The position numbers were made by a program, and so were the translations under genes. From NCBI RefSeq assembly GCF_037975245.1, contig NC_092561.1, positions 21,588,201 to 21,652,200 of the forward strand: a stretch of 64,000 nt of DNA, read 5' to 3'. How positions within the stretch are numbered: the stretch's first letter is position 1; every line of letters starts with the position of its first letter. Origin of the DNA: Apostichopus japonicus. Taxonomy: Eukaryota > Echinodermata > Holothuroidea > Aspidochirotida > Stichopodidae. This document shows positions 55,801-62,774 of this stretch, piece after piece. The notes beneath the pieces were generated by a model. It had not been told where the DNA came from and searched no databases. It saw only the letters and a list, made by a program, of their open reading frames with translations.

Positions 55801-58447
55801 GGGGGTTGTGGAAGGGCATGCTTGCCCAGAAGATTTTGTTAAATATCCTCATGTCAATCATCCTAACAATACATTAGATCAAAATGCTTTTTTAAATACA
55901 CAGAAGAACTTTTATTTGTTGCTACGATTTAGTGTAACTTCACAGCCGATTGTTTCAAGGTCAGATAATGGCATGGGTGCAAACACAATCAAACCAGTGA
56001 GGCGGTGTTGTTGGTTATACTGTATTTACAAGGCTACTTCATGATTCTTGATTAATGAACATCCTCATAAGCAAACTTGCTGTCCCGGATGTGTAACTTT
56101 AATCCCAGTCATTGGTAACTTGTCACACCTACACACCAAAGTGTGCACAATTCAAACAATCTCTCCTGGGGCACCACAGCCACTTGTCCCCTGGGGGACT
56201 TCCCATAGGGTGCAGGCACAAACCGGCACGCAACTATATTTACAAGTCACCTCGAAAGTCCCCATTTATACACCTGGGTGAAGAGAGGCAATGGAGATAA
56301 AGTGCCGTTCCCAAGGACACAACGCAGTTGTCTGGCCAGGGCTCGAACCTGTAATCCTTAGATCACAAGTCCACTGCCTTAACCAATTGACCACAACGCC
56401 CTCACAAACGATACAAGGGGTCTACCTTGCAATAGAGTGTCCACATACCTGTAGTACTAACACTTGGCTGTTTGGTTTCCCCGCATACATGTGAATCAAG
56501 AAGGCCAATGCTGCTGGCAGATTATAGACTTGTTTTAGCATTTCCCTGATGTCGTCTCTGGTCACTGAGTAAAACAACAGACAAACTTGGTGATGAAAGA
56601 TGAATCCATTACAGTATTAGAAAAAAAATTGCATAAATTAGTGCAGGTGATGTCTGGGACAGTAAAGCACAGTGGGTCTGTTGATACCTAGCCAAGGATA
56701 TCTGATGTCTGGTAACATACAGTGGGTCTGTTGATAGTCCTAGCCTAAGATATCTGGTGTCTGGTAACATACAGTGGGTCTGTTGATACCTAGCCTATGA
56801 TATCTGATAGCATTCAGTGGGTTTTTTGATACCTACCCTAAGATATCTGATAACATACAGTGGGTCTGTTGATATCTTGCCTAAGATATCTGATGTCTGG
56901 TAACGTATAGTGAGTTTGTTGATACCTAGCCTAAGATATCTGATGTCTGGTAACCTAACGTCTGGAAACATACAGTTGGTCTGTTGATATCTCTAGAGTC
57001 TAAGATATCTGATCACATACAGTGAGTCTGTTGATATCAGACTAGGCTAAGATATCTGATGTCTGGTAACATACTGTGGGTTTGCTGATACAGTACCTAG
57101 CCAAGGATATCTGATGTCTGGTAACATACAGTGGGTTTGTTGATATCTTGCCTATGATATCTGATGTCTGGTAACCTAACGTCTGGTAACATACAGTGGG
57201 TCTGTTGATATCTAGGCTAAGATATCTGATGACTGTTCACATACTGTACAGTGTGTCTGTTGATATCTAGCCTATGACATCCGATGTGTGGTTACCTACA
57301 GAACTGTTCATATAATTTAATGTCCCAGCTGACCTGATAATATTCAGGTTTATACTTATTTACTGATATCCCACAACATACATAGTCACCTGCAGTACAA
57401 GCACCTGTCTGGTTTATATACTGTATATAACTTACAGGTGTGAACTCTAGTCCACTAAAGTAGATTCAATGTTTAATTAAAGTACCTCCCTGCAAGTAAG
57501 ATTATGTGTGCATGTATCAGGGGTCAAGTTACGGTACATACTTACACACTACATTTAATGTGCCGTTATTGTCATTGCTTTAGTCGTTGACCAGAAGTGA
57601 GAATGCTTTTGCACTGTACAAAAAAGGATCACATTGAATTCTACGGCATAGTAGTTGAAATCACAGAGGAATTTTTTGTGAGTTTTTTTTCTTTTTTTTA
57701 TTTGCAATTATTCAGCACCATTGCACTTTCCTTTATTAAACAGATTCAATAAATTTCAATAAACAGCAATCTTGACTCACCAAGGTTGGCGAGCAGCTGT
57801 AGTGATTTATACGATAGTTCTGGCGGTGTCCTTGGTGAATTGAGAAGTTTCACAATCCCAGAGAGACATTCCGATGTAAGAAAATCGGTTGTTGAGAAAG
57901 CTTTTAATTCATCTGACGTTCCATCGATTACAGCCTGTGAGGAAATACAGTAATAAATATTAATTGTTATAAAGTAACTAGTTAGTCTCAACTTGCCCAA
58001 AATTGAGACTTTTTAATGTACATACGTAGTATCCCCTCCTGCATATTTTTTTTCCATTTTGAAGAAATTTTTTATAATTGATTTAAAGGTTTGACTTGTG
58101 ACCTACAGTGATTTGACAAAAAATGATCATAATTTTAACACATCAATTTTACATCATTTTTTAATGTTTACAAGCTTCATTTATGGAGTTTCAACTACGA
58201 AGGGTCAAGGAGAAATGAAGTAAGGGCCTTCTGTTCAGCAAGAACAGCAGTATATGGTTGCAATTTGTAGCCTGCCAAACCTTGAGCCATTTTTGATGAC
58301 CCATTGACCCTGTAAAAAGTGTAAAAAAAGAAAACAAGGAAAGCTTACATCAATCTTAGCGACTACTGTTCTTAATACGTCTGTATCTGCTTGGTTCTTG
58401 AGGTGATGGCCAAGAGCCTGAGTCAATTCCTTGATCAGTGGATCCAT
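31744..58447 (-). CDS. CIP2A: CIP2A (KIAA1524), 20-exon gene
   Basis: CIP2A in vertebrates binds and restrains PP2A (B56 forms), stabilises MYC, and with TOPBP1 tethers broken chromosomes in mitosis. The exons join in phase to about 885 residues (human 905). The N-terminal armadillo-like region contains [14 protein letters not shown] (human ILTSECLSCLVELL), LGLLANLCR and [12 protein letters not shown] (human [12 protein letters not shown]). The motif [13 protein letters not shown] (human DIMDVYEMKLSTL) marks the start of the coiled-coil tail, with [19 protein letters not shown] and QHRCQ close to human. The start ATG at 58447 gives [10 protein letters not shown], comparable to the human N-terminus. 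Only the exon 10 donor is unsettled. Introns are loaded with repeats. A 5' UTR intron is likely, because TTATCAG lies just upstream of the ATG. Confidence 0.92.
32170..32362 (-). CDS. CIP2A: CIP2A exon 19 (coiled coil, proximal)
   Basis: Acceptor TTCTGCCAG, donor CAGCAG|GTATAC. Residues about 776-840, highly charged heptads ([19 protein letters not shown], then [19 protein letters not shown]). Starts one base from the end of a codon and ends in phase 0. Confidence 0.9.
32540..32983. repeat. ~30-bp minisatellite (CTGGACTATCCTTTTAAACT), proximal
   Basis: About 14 units of CAGTCCCTGGACTATCCTTT-like sequence in intron 18, ending against the exon 18 donor (ACTTAC at 32978-32983). The units do not contain exon sequence. 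Confidence 0.9.
32984..33097 (-). CDS. CIP2A: CIP2A exon 18
   Basis: Acceptor ATTTTCCTCAG, donor GAAGA|GTAAGT. Encodes [20 protein letters not shown] and [14 protein letters not shown] (residues about 738-775), coiled coil. The last 20-odd bases recur at 27319-27336 and 27774-27783 in the distal duplicate, split by a MITE. Confidence 0.9.
33098..33600. other. Intron 17, unique part
   Basis: Intronic sequence between exon 18 and the exon 17 donor-derived array. Nothing further recognised. Confidence 0.5.
33601..35210 (-). repeat. Array of ~80-90-bp units carrying the exon 17 end and its splice donor
   Basis: About 18 units in intron 17. On the minus strand each has a copy of the last roughly 30 nt of exon 17 (GTAACTACACAC, then CAGAACTA, ACTCAACG) followed by the donor GTAAGC and ATTATCATAAAAGAAAGGAC. 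Many units have an extra CCGTA inside the exon-derived part; some have TTACTG or TTACCA variants at the donor. The last unit is the real exon edge at 35211. Confidence 0.92.
35211..35407 (-). CDS. CIP2A: CIP2A exon 17
   Basis: Acceptor CATCGATAG, donor CAACG|GTAAGC. Encodes [20 protein letters not shown], then [18 protein letters not shown] and VTTHAELTQ (residues about 673-738). Human counterpart: ARTLASMLREVERKNEEL to SYMELLQR. Confidence 0.92.
35408..36308. other. Intron 16
   Basis: AT-rich, unique-looking intron sequence; no repeat or gene recognised. Confidence 0.6.
36309..36419 (-). CDS. CIP2A: CIP2A exon 16
   Basis: Acceptor TTTGAACAG, donor GCTGAG|GTGAGG, 37 codons in phase 0. Encodes [20 protein letters not shown] then [13 protein letters not shown], very close to human [20 protein letters not shown] and AQHRCQ. 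Confidence 0.93.
36420..37131. other. Intron 15
   Basis: A roughly 55-bp block with GAGGCTGAATCACCATGCAG occurs twice (36898-36930 and 36978-37010). Otherwise nothing recognised. Confidence 0.5.
37132..37194 (-). CDS. CIP2A: CIP2A exon 15 (IMDVYE motif)
   Basis: 21 codons in phase 0. Acceptor TTTTCCAG, donor CTGCAG|GTAAGT. Encodes [20 protein letters not shown]; the IMDVYExKL stretch is the diagnostic CIP2A match. Confidence 0.93.
37560..38263 (-). repeat. ~165-bp array containing the exon 14 splice donor
   Basis: About four units in intron 14 with ACATTATATGCATACAACAA, TTCCCCACCCCCATCCACCA, GTTAGCATATGAACAAGTTT and AGAGAATCAAATAATTTTAA. Units end with ACTCACATCTAATCCA. On the minus strand that is the last 10 nt of exon 14 (TGGATTAGAT) plus the donor GTGAGT, so each unit repeats the splice junction. 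Unit-to-unit identity is high. Confidence 0.9.
38264..38474 (-). CDS. CIP2A: CIP2A exon 14
   Basis: Acceptor TTTATTTGTAG, donor TTAGAT|GTGAGT. Begins [12 protein letters not shown] (human LGESIAANNAYR), has a low-complexity charged linker, and ends [17 protein letters not shown] (human LNIEELIEKLQSGM). It bridges the helical domain and the coiled coil (residues about 544-614). Confidence 0.9.
38487..38815 (-). mobile_element. tRNA-derived SINE, family 1, copy in intron 13
   Basis: On the minus strand it starts with a tRNA-like head: A-box-like TGGTGGCCAATTGGCC and B box GGTTCGATTCC. The body has CAGTATATAACTGCTGCCGA, and the 3' domain TGTAAAGCGCTTTGAGACCT is followed by TATATAA and an (ATT)n tail. 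A second copy is at 49947-50266. Its tail lies about 15 bp upstream of the exon 14 acceptor. Confidence 0.88.
38816..39633. other. Intron 13, unlabelled part
   Basis: No recognised gene or repeat. AT-rich sequence with short open frames only. Confidence 0.5.
39634..40104. mobile_element. MITE in CIP2A intron 13 (CAGGGATGTGCCC termini)
   Basis: Perfect 13-bp inverted ends, CAGGGATGTGCCC and GGGCACATCCCTG; 471 bp. Flanks are TATATG and TACATG, so any target duplication has decayed. It contains CTGATCGCCTTCCTGGGGGA and GGGGTCTAAGGGGGATTTTG, the module shared with other elements here, and a GCTGGGCGG-rich end. Confidence 0.85.
40601..40719 (-). CDS. CIP2A: CIP2A exon 13
   Basis: Acceptor TTTATCAG, donor CAAGT|GTAAGT. 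Encodes [20 protein letters not shown] then [19 protein letters not shown] (human [20 protein letters not shown]). Residues about 505-543. Confidence 0.9.
40960..41187 (+). mobile_element. tRNA-derived SINE in intron 12
   Basis: B-box GGTTCGAGTCACTCC at 40999, degraded A-box region before it, body with TATGTCGTCCAGTTACAGAG and TTCTTCACGAGATCTAGCTT, and a short (CATA)n tail near 41170-41187. Not a functional tRNA. Confidence 0.65.
41437..41536 (-). CDS. CIP2A: CIP2A exon 12
   Basis: Acceptor TTCATACAG, donor TTCAAG|GTAAGT. Encodes [20 protein letters not shown] and [14 protein letters not shown] (human CKLAADVILKTLDLINKL, then KPLVPGMEVSFYKIL). Confidence 0.9.
42069..42258 (-). CDS. CIP2A: CIP2A exon 11
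   Basis: Donor TGCAG|GTGAGT. Encodes [40 protein letters not shown] and [17 protein letters not shown]. The upstream acceptor is either TCTGGAG|AT (used here, phase 1) or TTTAG|TC at 42265 (phase 0). The first fits the only plausible exon 10 donor. Confidence 0.85.
42607..42978 (+). mobile_element. TTAA MITE, copy 1 (intron 10)
   Basis: Begins TTAAAGGGTGTGAAGACTCG and ends CGAGTCTTCAATGCCTTTAA, that is, about 20-bp inverted termini ending in TTAA. The interior has CACACACACAGCTTGCTA and AAGCAACAGAAAGTTACC. Copies lie at 49371-49731 (inverted) and 58720-59087. A TTAA target points to a piggyBac- or Kolobok-type source. Confidence 0.88.
43088..45550. mobile_element. 2.46-kb near-perfect palindrome (long inverted-repeat element) in intron 10
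   Basis: The left end GGGTCATTCCGTGTCAAATC and right end GATTTGATATGGAATGACCC are inverted copies. The arms stay highly similar for about 1.2 kb each to a centre near 44319. Both arms carry the same 60-codon frame (43838-44035 minus, 44591-44863 plus), a consequence of the symmetry. Short AATA repeats flank both ends (possible 4-bp target duplication). Near the centre smaller inverted TGTACAGTGTGTA motifs are nested. No transposase. Confidence 0.88.
45759..45876 (-). CDS. CIP2A: CIP2A exon 10 (3' border uncertain)
   Basis: Acceptor ACTTTCTAG. Encodes [39 protein letters not shown] (human ANCSSADRFVTLLLPTI region). The donor taken here, CAAT|GTCATA, is weak but gives the right phase and length. 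Confidence 0.8.
46553..46858 (+). mobile_element. tRNA-derived SINE in intron 9
   Basis: Head with A-box TGGTTAGCCTAGTGGTTAGA and degraded B-box GGTGCGAGTCATACC; body TCGGTAAATACGATTTAGCG and CACTGCGCCATGAGCGTCTT; (ATT)n tail. Different body from the SINEs at 38.5 and 50 kb. Confidence 0.75.
47420..47735 (+). repeat. Retroelement-like fragment with AGGATCGAAACGTCAGG motif
   Basis: A CT-rich stretch (CTCTTCCCCTGTTGG, CCATCTCTTGTCTACTAATC) leads to AAAGATCCTGCTAGGATCGA and AACGTCAGGCCAAC. The last third matches, inverted, 23164-23350. Possibly an untranslated part of a Penelope-like element; no RT is visible. Confidence 0.45.
47866..48063 (-). CDS. CIP2A: CIP2A exon 9
   Basis: 66 codons in phase 0. 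Acceptor TCATTTAAG, donor TACGAG|GTACGT. Encodes [20 protein letters not shown] then [20 protein letters not shown] and [12 protein letters not shown] (human VLELLLAFCSVTQLRHML; VALLRWLSQPL; SVLALELFKEIFE). Confidence 0.92.
48057..48655 (-). repeat. ~85-bp array containing the exon 9 acceptor edge
   Basis: Six to seven units of CTCTACCACCTAAATGAAAT, TAGAAACACAATAATTAGGA, TTAGTAGACCTTTGTAGAAG and TCCAGATACTGAATTAGGAT. The CTCTACCACCTTAAAT piece is the first 9 nt of exon 9 (GTGGTAGAG) plus its AG acceptor on the minus strand. Most copies have CACCTAAAT, which shifts or loses the acceptor. Confidence 0.88.
48800..48875 (-). CDS. CIP2A: CIP2A exon 8
   Basis: Acceptor CCGTATTTCAG, donor GCAAG|GTAGGT. 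Encodes [20 protein letters not shown] and KDLCK (human [20 protein letters not shown]). Confidence 0.9.
49371..49731 (-). mobile_element. TTAA MITE, copy 2 (intron 7)
   Basis: Inverted relative to the copy at 42607. Runs from GGCATTGAAGACTCGCCCCA to GCGAGTCTTTACACCCTTTAA. The left TTAA is mutated; otherwise it matches. Confidence 0.85.
49947..50266 (-). mobile_element. tRNA-derived SINE, family 1, copy in intron 7
   Basis: Same structure as 38487-38815, with head GGTTCGATTCC, body and TAAAGCGCTTTGAGACCTAT domain, and an (ATT)n tail of seven units. Divergence is low. Confidence 0.88.
50288..50541 (-). repeat. Two tandem copies of the 3' half of CIP2A exon 7 with donor
   Basis: A 127-bp unit spanning about 92 nt of exon 7, its GTAAGA donor and about 30 bp of intron is repeated twice downstream of the real exon (equivalent positions 50313, 50440 and the true 50567). 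The copies lack the exon 7 acceptor. They are 95% or so identical by eye. Confidence 0.9.
50567..50712 (-). CDS. CIP2A: CIP2A exon 7
   Basis: Acceptor TTTTGAACAG, donor GTGAG|GTAAGA. Encodes [20 protein letters not shown] then [20 protein letters not shown] and DRIQRDFV (human [34 protein letters not shown]). Confidence 0.92.
50960..51490. repeat. ~60-bp minisatellite in intron 6
   Basis: About nine units of AAATGAACCTGTATGCTATC, CTTTTAATAGCCTATCATTT, GCTC plus a variable C-rich run. It ends about 40 bp before the exon 6 donor and does not include exon sequence. Confidence 0.9.
51532..51654 (-). CDS. CIP2A: CIP2A exon 6
   Basis: 41 codons in phase 0. Acceptor TTTTTGTAG, donor GAAAAG|GTAATA. 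Encodes [20 protein letters not shown] and [20 protein letters not shown] (human [20 protein letters not shown]). Confidence 0.93.
51755..52110 (-). mobile_element. tRNA-derived SINE, family 2, diverged copy in intron 5
   Basis: Shares GGTAACTTGTCACACC, CTCCTGGGGCA, ACTTGGGTGAAGAG and a decayed tRNA-like end (AACCTTTAGACTGGAAATCT, TTGTCTTAACCATTTAA) with the copy at 56070-56402. Confidence 0.7.
52373..52469 (-). CDS. CIP2A: CIP2A exon 5
   Basis: Acceptor TGTGAAACAG, donor TCTTAT|GTAAGT. Encodes [20 protein letters not shown] then [12 protein letters not shown] (human [19 protein letters not shown]). Confidence 0.92.
52470..53323. other. Intron 4, unlabelled part
   Basis: Unique-looking sequence, no gene or repeat recognised. 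Confidence 0.5.
53324..53813 (+). mobile_element. 3' end of a non-LTR retrotransposon (LINE)
   Basis: The frame ends [47 protein letters not shown] and stop (53614). The RTxRYxxSFxPRAIxLxN pattern is the usual C-terminus of LINE reverse-transcriptase polyproteins. A 3' UTR with AATAAAG and an (ACTT)n tail follows to about 53813. The 5' part is absent (5'-truncated insertion in intron 4). Confidence 0.8.
53873..53967 (-). CDS. CIP2A: CIP2A exon 4
   Basis: Acceptor TTTGAACAG, donor AATGT|GTAAGT. Encodes [20 protein letters not shown] and [11 protein letters not shown] (human CIQLLQKLTYNVKIF; IDELITFLIDH). Confidence 0.92.
53990..54930. repeat. ~200-bp tandem array in intron 3
   Basis: Units with AAATATCTAAGGACTGTTGA, AGGAAATCACTTATATTTGA, TATGCTGGTTATTCTGTAAA and GATTTAGATCTGTTTACAGT. 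Three central units (54156, 54358, 54556) are nearly identical; outer ones are shorter and diverged. Confidence 0.9.
54931..56069. other. Intron 3, unlabelled part
   Basis: No gene recognised. G/C runs at 55568-55595 (GGGGGGGGACGCCCCCTCAC) and 55793-55806 resemble MITE interior blocks, but no matching termini were found. Confidence 0.45.
56070..56402 (-). mobile_element. tRNA-derived SINE, family 2 (intron 3)
   Basis: The minus-strand head keeps both polymerase III boxes: TGGTCAATTGGTTAAGGCAG and GGTTCGAGCCCTGG. The body has CACTTTATCTCCATTGCC and CCCCAGGGGACAAGTGG. Second copy at 51755-52110. Confidence 0.85.
56449..56564 (-). CDS. CIP2A: CIP2A exon 3
   Basis: Acceptor TTTTACTCAG, donor CTACAG|GTATGT. 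Encodes [20 protein letters not shown] then [18 protein letters not shown] (human [20 protein letters not shown]). Confidence 0.92.
56650..57310. repeat. ~50-60-bp tandem array in intron 2
   Basis: About 12 imperfect units of GATATCTGATGTCTGGTAAC, ATACAGTGGGTCTGTTGATA and CCTAGCCTAA, with frequent internal deletions. Confidence 0.9.
57781..57934 (-). CDS. CIP2A: CIP2A exon 2
   Basis: Acceptor TTTCCTCACAG, donor CCTTG|GTGAGT. Encodes [40 protein letters not shown] and [11 protein letters not shown]; LTSECLSxxVxLL is diagnostic of CIP2A. Confidence 0.93.
58349..58447 (-). CDS. CIP2A: CIP2A exon 1 (start codon)
   Basis: 33 codons in phase 0: [20 protein letters not shown] then [13 protein letters not shown]; donor ATTGAT|GTAAGC. 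This ATG is chosen because its length matches the human N-terminus and a likely acceptor (TTATCAG) lies 11 bp upstream, so no further coding exon is expected. Confidence 0.9.
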
Positions 58448-58719
58448 CTTTCATACATCTGATAAGAAATGATTTAAACAAGTTAAACATAGACTGTTAA
58501 AAGGTTAGGACTATATTCACAGCAGTCACAAGCTTCTCTTAAAGTTACTTAGTAACACTGTAACAGTATGTAAAATTAATAGTGTATTACATGTATAACT
58601 TACTGATACTTCCACTATCTTGTACAAAACTGCTTACTTAGTGTATTGCACAACAGTACATTCTAGTAAGTAAATTCACCTATAGAGCAGCAAATTTCTG
58701 TAGTTATTATTGTTGTTAT

Positions 58720-59087
58720 TTAAAGGGTGTGAAGACTCGTGCAAAAAGAAACGTCTAATGCCGGTAATCTGAACTAGTTTCGAATGAGGTGTAACAGAAG
58801 TGTTAGAAACTACCATCGATCCCAGAAAATACACACACACAGCTTGCTACTATCGGTAATTTGACACTAGTGTACAGTCAGTACATACAGCTGCAATCCA
58901 TACCCACAGCAGTGTACAAACAATACAGCGATGGACATCTCAGGTCCAGCTAAAGATAACAAGGTATCACGTTTCATTACTGTCTGCATTTCGTAGCGAC
59001 ACAAACATATCGTCACTTGCAAGCAACGGAAAGTTAACTTTTTCAGATGGCCGCATGCGGTTTGGGGCGAGTCTTCAATGCCTTTAA
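58720..59087 (+). mobile_element. TTAA MITE, copy 3 (upstream of CIP2A)
   Basis: Begins TTAAAGGGTGTGAAGACTCG and ends GCGAGTCTTCAATGCCTTTAA. Same interior as the copies at 42607 and 49371. It lies about 270 bp upstream of the CIP2A start codon, probably in the first intron of the 5' UTR. Confidence 0.88.
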
Positions 59088-60729
59088 CAGTAATCAGATA
59101 AAAAAAATCAATGTGGATTTTAACATACAACACAAAATTTGTCTGTTATTGTGAGCTTAAATTATAAGGATTGACAGCTACTAATTAGTACTACTAGTAC
59201 ACTGTCATGAAGTGAAATTGTGCCTTTGATTGACAGTTTGATTGAAGGTTGTCTAAATTACCTTTGGGGATATTTTTTTTTTTAGTTTTCCCTGAAGTTG
59301 AAGGATAGGCCTAGCTTAGGTCCCACTCCCAGTGCTCTTGTGCCAATATTGAAAGAAGGAAAACTTTAACTTGAAGCACTTGGTAACTTGACACTGACGC
59401 AATTTCACTTATGCCTAGCCGAGTAGAAATTCACGGTTTTCAACAATTTAGCCGTAGGTTACTGTATCACTATCAGTGTATACCTCAGATAATACGTAGG
59501 CCTAGTCTATTATGTACAGTGAAAGGTACGTAACTCGCGCTAGCCTACACGTTACCATTGTAGTTGATACTCATAAAGGGCACAATTTAAAGTAAACCCC
59601 GAAAGGATTCCCTTTCTAGATTTGATGTCACTGTCAAGCTTCATATAATACTAATACCTAAACTTCGTCACTTGGTCATGTACTTGGAAATGCAAGTAGT
59701 TTCGTGAAGCATGAACTATGCTTTCGTTGTCTTTGATGTAGGCTATTCAAATTTCCCTCTTCAGTGTAGGTCTATGTATTTTTTAAGTGCATTACGAGCA
59801 AAGCTGGTAACTGCCACAGCTACGTCATCATTGAACGCCGAATGAGACATTTAATGTAGATATTACCATCAAACTTGTCAAAGAACTAAAAACATTTCTA
59901 TGATCATTACGTTGGTAGTGTGTAAGTTTATGGGCTGCCATAACCACAAAAACAAACAGATTTTAGGGTAGATTCAATACGAGAGGGGTAAACTATTTTT
60001 GATGAAGAAAATTTATATTTGATGGAGTAAATTCAATTAAATTTTGATGTGATTTAGTAAATTTATTTTTGATGCAGAAACTGTAGTTTTGATTGACTAA
60101 ATTTATATTTTTGATGGAGTAAATTTATTTTTGATGGAATAAATTTATATTTGAAGGAGTAAATGTATTTTTGATGAATAACATTTTGTGTTTCTCATGT
60201 TAAATCTATTTTTGGTGTGATTAAGTGAATTTAGTTTTATATTTCTTTTTTTGCGGTAATGGCCGCCCAGATCATTTGGACGCACGACAACTGGACTACA
60301 TATAATAATTTTATTATACTCAGCTGCACTTAAGTACCATTTCGCTTGAGTAATTTCAGGTTACAACAAGGACAATAAACCAGGTTTCGCTGAATCACTG
60401 TAGCTTCAATTGGAATTATAATAATTATGAGTAGCAGTCACTTTCTTGAAATGATATGTATCACTCAGCGGGGCTTACTATACATATCGAAAGACTAATT
60501 GCTGACCATTTACCTCTTTTCACAACAATACTATCAATTGTGCTGCGTAGCTCTTTTGCGTGAAGTGCATATGTGACAGGTATGAATATTGCCCCCTACA
60601 AAAAAAACTTGTCATTTTCCAAGTTGCGGTATTATCGCTATTTATACGACTGCGTTCGCATCGATCCAGGATGTCAGAAGTTAGCAGATTCCAATCTGTC
60701 AGTTTGGTTACTGCGGGGGCTGGGCACGC
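59088..60729. other. Upstream region of CIP2A, no gene recognised
   Basis: Includes an AT-rich imperfect minisatellite at about 59995-60240 (AATTTATTTTTGATGGAGTA-type units of about 20 bp). No exon recognised. Confidence 0.5.
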
Positions 60730-62005
60730 TGCTGGTTACCGGTGTGAAGTTAGATACTTATTCCCCGTTCCTCGTTCGACATTCGCGAATGAGTAAATGC
60801 TACCTATTCAGTCACGTATTCGACAATGGTATCGACGTAACACCTCTGGCAAGACAAAAGCTTTCTTACAAGATGTTTAACATTTGGTCCTGGAAAGAGG
60901 TTATCTATGGGTCATATGAATTCTTAACACATTGTAGAAGGATACCATAATGCGTCTTGCCCGGTCCAAAGAGTGCTTGACCAATTAAAATGACCACTAA
61001 ATCAACAATTTTTTAAATGAATGTAACGGGACCACGAAAAAGCTTTGGGCCCTAATCCATCCAGCACGCCTTGGATCACCAAACCGATGGGTAACATGTA
61101 CTCTAAGGACATTGTAGAAGAGTACCATGATGCGTCTTGCCCGGTCCAAAGAGTGCTTGACCAATTTAAATGACCACTAAGTCATTACTTCTTTAATGAG
61201 TGTAACGGGACCACGAAAAAGCTTTGGGCCATAATCCATGCAGCACGCCTTGGATCACCAAACCAATGGGTCATAGGAAGTCCAAGGACATCGTAGAAAG
61301 GTACCATGATGCGTCTTGCCCGGTCCAAAGAGTGCTTGACCAATTTAAATGACCACTAAATCATTACTTCTTTAATGAGTGTAACGGGACCACGAAAAAG
61401 CTTTGGGCCCTAATCCATGCGGCACGCCTTGGATCACCAAACCGATGGTTAACATGAACTCTAAGAACATTGTAGAAGAGTACCATAATGTGTCTTGCCC
61501 GGTCCAAAGAGTGCTTGACCAATTAAATTGACCACTAAACCATCACTTCGTAAATGAATGTAACTGGACCTGAAAAAAATCTTTAGCCCCCAGTCAAGAC
61601 CAGCACGCCTTATACCACCCAACCAAGAATTCATATGACCCATTGGTTAGGTGGTCCAAGGCGTGCTAGTCTTGATTAGGGCCTAAAGTGATTTCTTCAG
61701 GTCCCGTTACATTAATTTAAGAACTGATGAAGTAGTGGTCATTTTAGTTGGTCAAGAACTATTTGGACCGGACAAGATGCATTATGGCACCCTTCTACAT
61801 AGTCATTAGAGTTCATATGACCCATAGATAACCTCTTTCCAGGACCAAATGTTGAACATCTTGTAAGGAAGCTTTTGTCTTGCCAGCGGTGTTACGTCGA
61901 TACCATTGTCGCATACGTTACTGAATAGGTAGCAGTTACTCATTCGCGAATGTCGAACGAGGAACGGGGAATAAGTATTTAACTTCCCACCGGTCTGCTG
62001 GTTGA
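60730..62005. mobile_element. Fold-back element with internal 181-bp tandem units
   Basis: The left arm (60730 to about 61095) and right arm (about 61632-62005) are inverted copies. GTTCCTCGTTCGACATTCGC on the left matches GCGAATGTCGAACGAGGAAC on the right, and GGTCCTGGAAAGAGGTTATC also pairs. Between them, units with GCGTCTTGCCCGGTCCAAAG and AAAAGCTTTGGGCC repeat at about 181-bp spacing (60929, 61110, 61292, 61471). No protein recognised; frames inside are by-products. Confidence 0.8.
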
Positions 62006-62039
62006 GAATACACACTGATCTACACTAACTGGATAGGCT

Positions 62040-62215
62040 GCGCGTACGTTGATTGTATAGCGAGCCGTGAAGTCACCGGAAGTTGTCCAGCGGCCATGTT
62101 GGGATATTCAAAACATCACGTCCGCGCATATGACAACGACACGTCCGTACGGATCTGCAAATGGCACTGACACATAACGACTGCAGCAGCTAGCGGTGGT
62201 GGGTGAAATTGCTCC
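62040..62215. promoter_or_regulatory. CpG-rich candidate promoter
   Basis: A short CpG-dense island in AT-rich surroundings (GCGCGTACG, CACGTCCGCGCATATG, CACGTCCGTACGGATC). It has an ETS-type CCGGAAGT at about 62079 and, close by, GCGGCCATGTTGG, on the minus strand a YY1-like AACATGGCCGC. Such pairs are frequent at start sites of housekeeping genes. It could be the CIP2A promoter with a 5' UTR intron down to 58457, but no splice donor was settled. Inference only. Confidence 0.3.
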
Positions 62216-62774
62216 AAAACTCCTTAATAAATAAGTACATTATGAAATCCTCCCCTGACTGTCTGATCGTCTGTTCTCATTAATTGTGCACACCATCATC
62301 TTTTTTCCTGAGTTACATAATCACCAATTTCATACCACAGTAGATGATAATCAAGTACACTCTCTCGTAAAGCTTGTATCATCATGCTGCTCTAAAATCA
62401 AGCTGTTCCATTTAGGAAAGCAGACGACAGCCTCTGTTGCAGGACCCAAAATGCGGAAGCGAATGTCAAACTTATTTTGTTTAACCATCAGTAAACTACA
62501 GAAACATAATTGACAGACCACAGTTTCCAAAATCAATATCTCGGTGTTCAACATAAACTGAGATGTGCTGTAAAAATATCTCCGTGTTCTTCATCTTGAC
62601 ATTTCTTGTTTCAACAATATGGTATGATGTAAACTTATCATGGTAACAGTCACAAACCTATCTTCAGGCCTGGAATTTCATCTTTGAGAGGGCATGGCCG
62701 TTTTCAATTTGCAAAGGGCACTTCCATAGCAAAATGTTAAAATCAATGGGATTTTTTTTAAGGGGCACCAAGGC
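62216..62774. other. Non-coding stretch, one unassigned frame
   Basis: Overlapping open frames (62286-62513 plus, 62351-62554 minus) have no domain I recognise. The left target duplication (ACCAAGGC, 62767-62774) of the next MITE lies at the end. Confidence 0.45.

Noticed and set aside
56330-56402. tRNA gene on the minus strand
   Set aside because: Good polymerase III boxes, but it is the head of a SINE with a body shared by 51.8 kb.
60573-60950. 125-codon frame upstream of CIP2A
   Set aside because: Lies across the edge of the fold-back element, and its inverted copy at 61806-62015 is also open. No domain.
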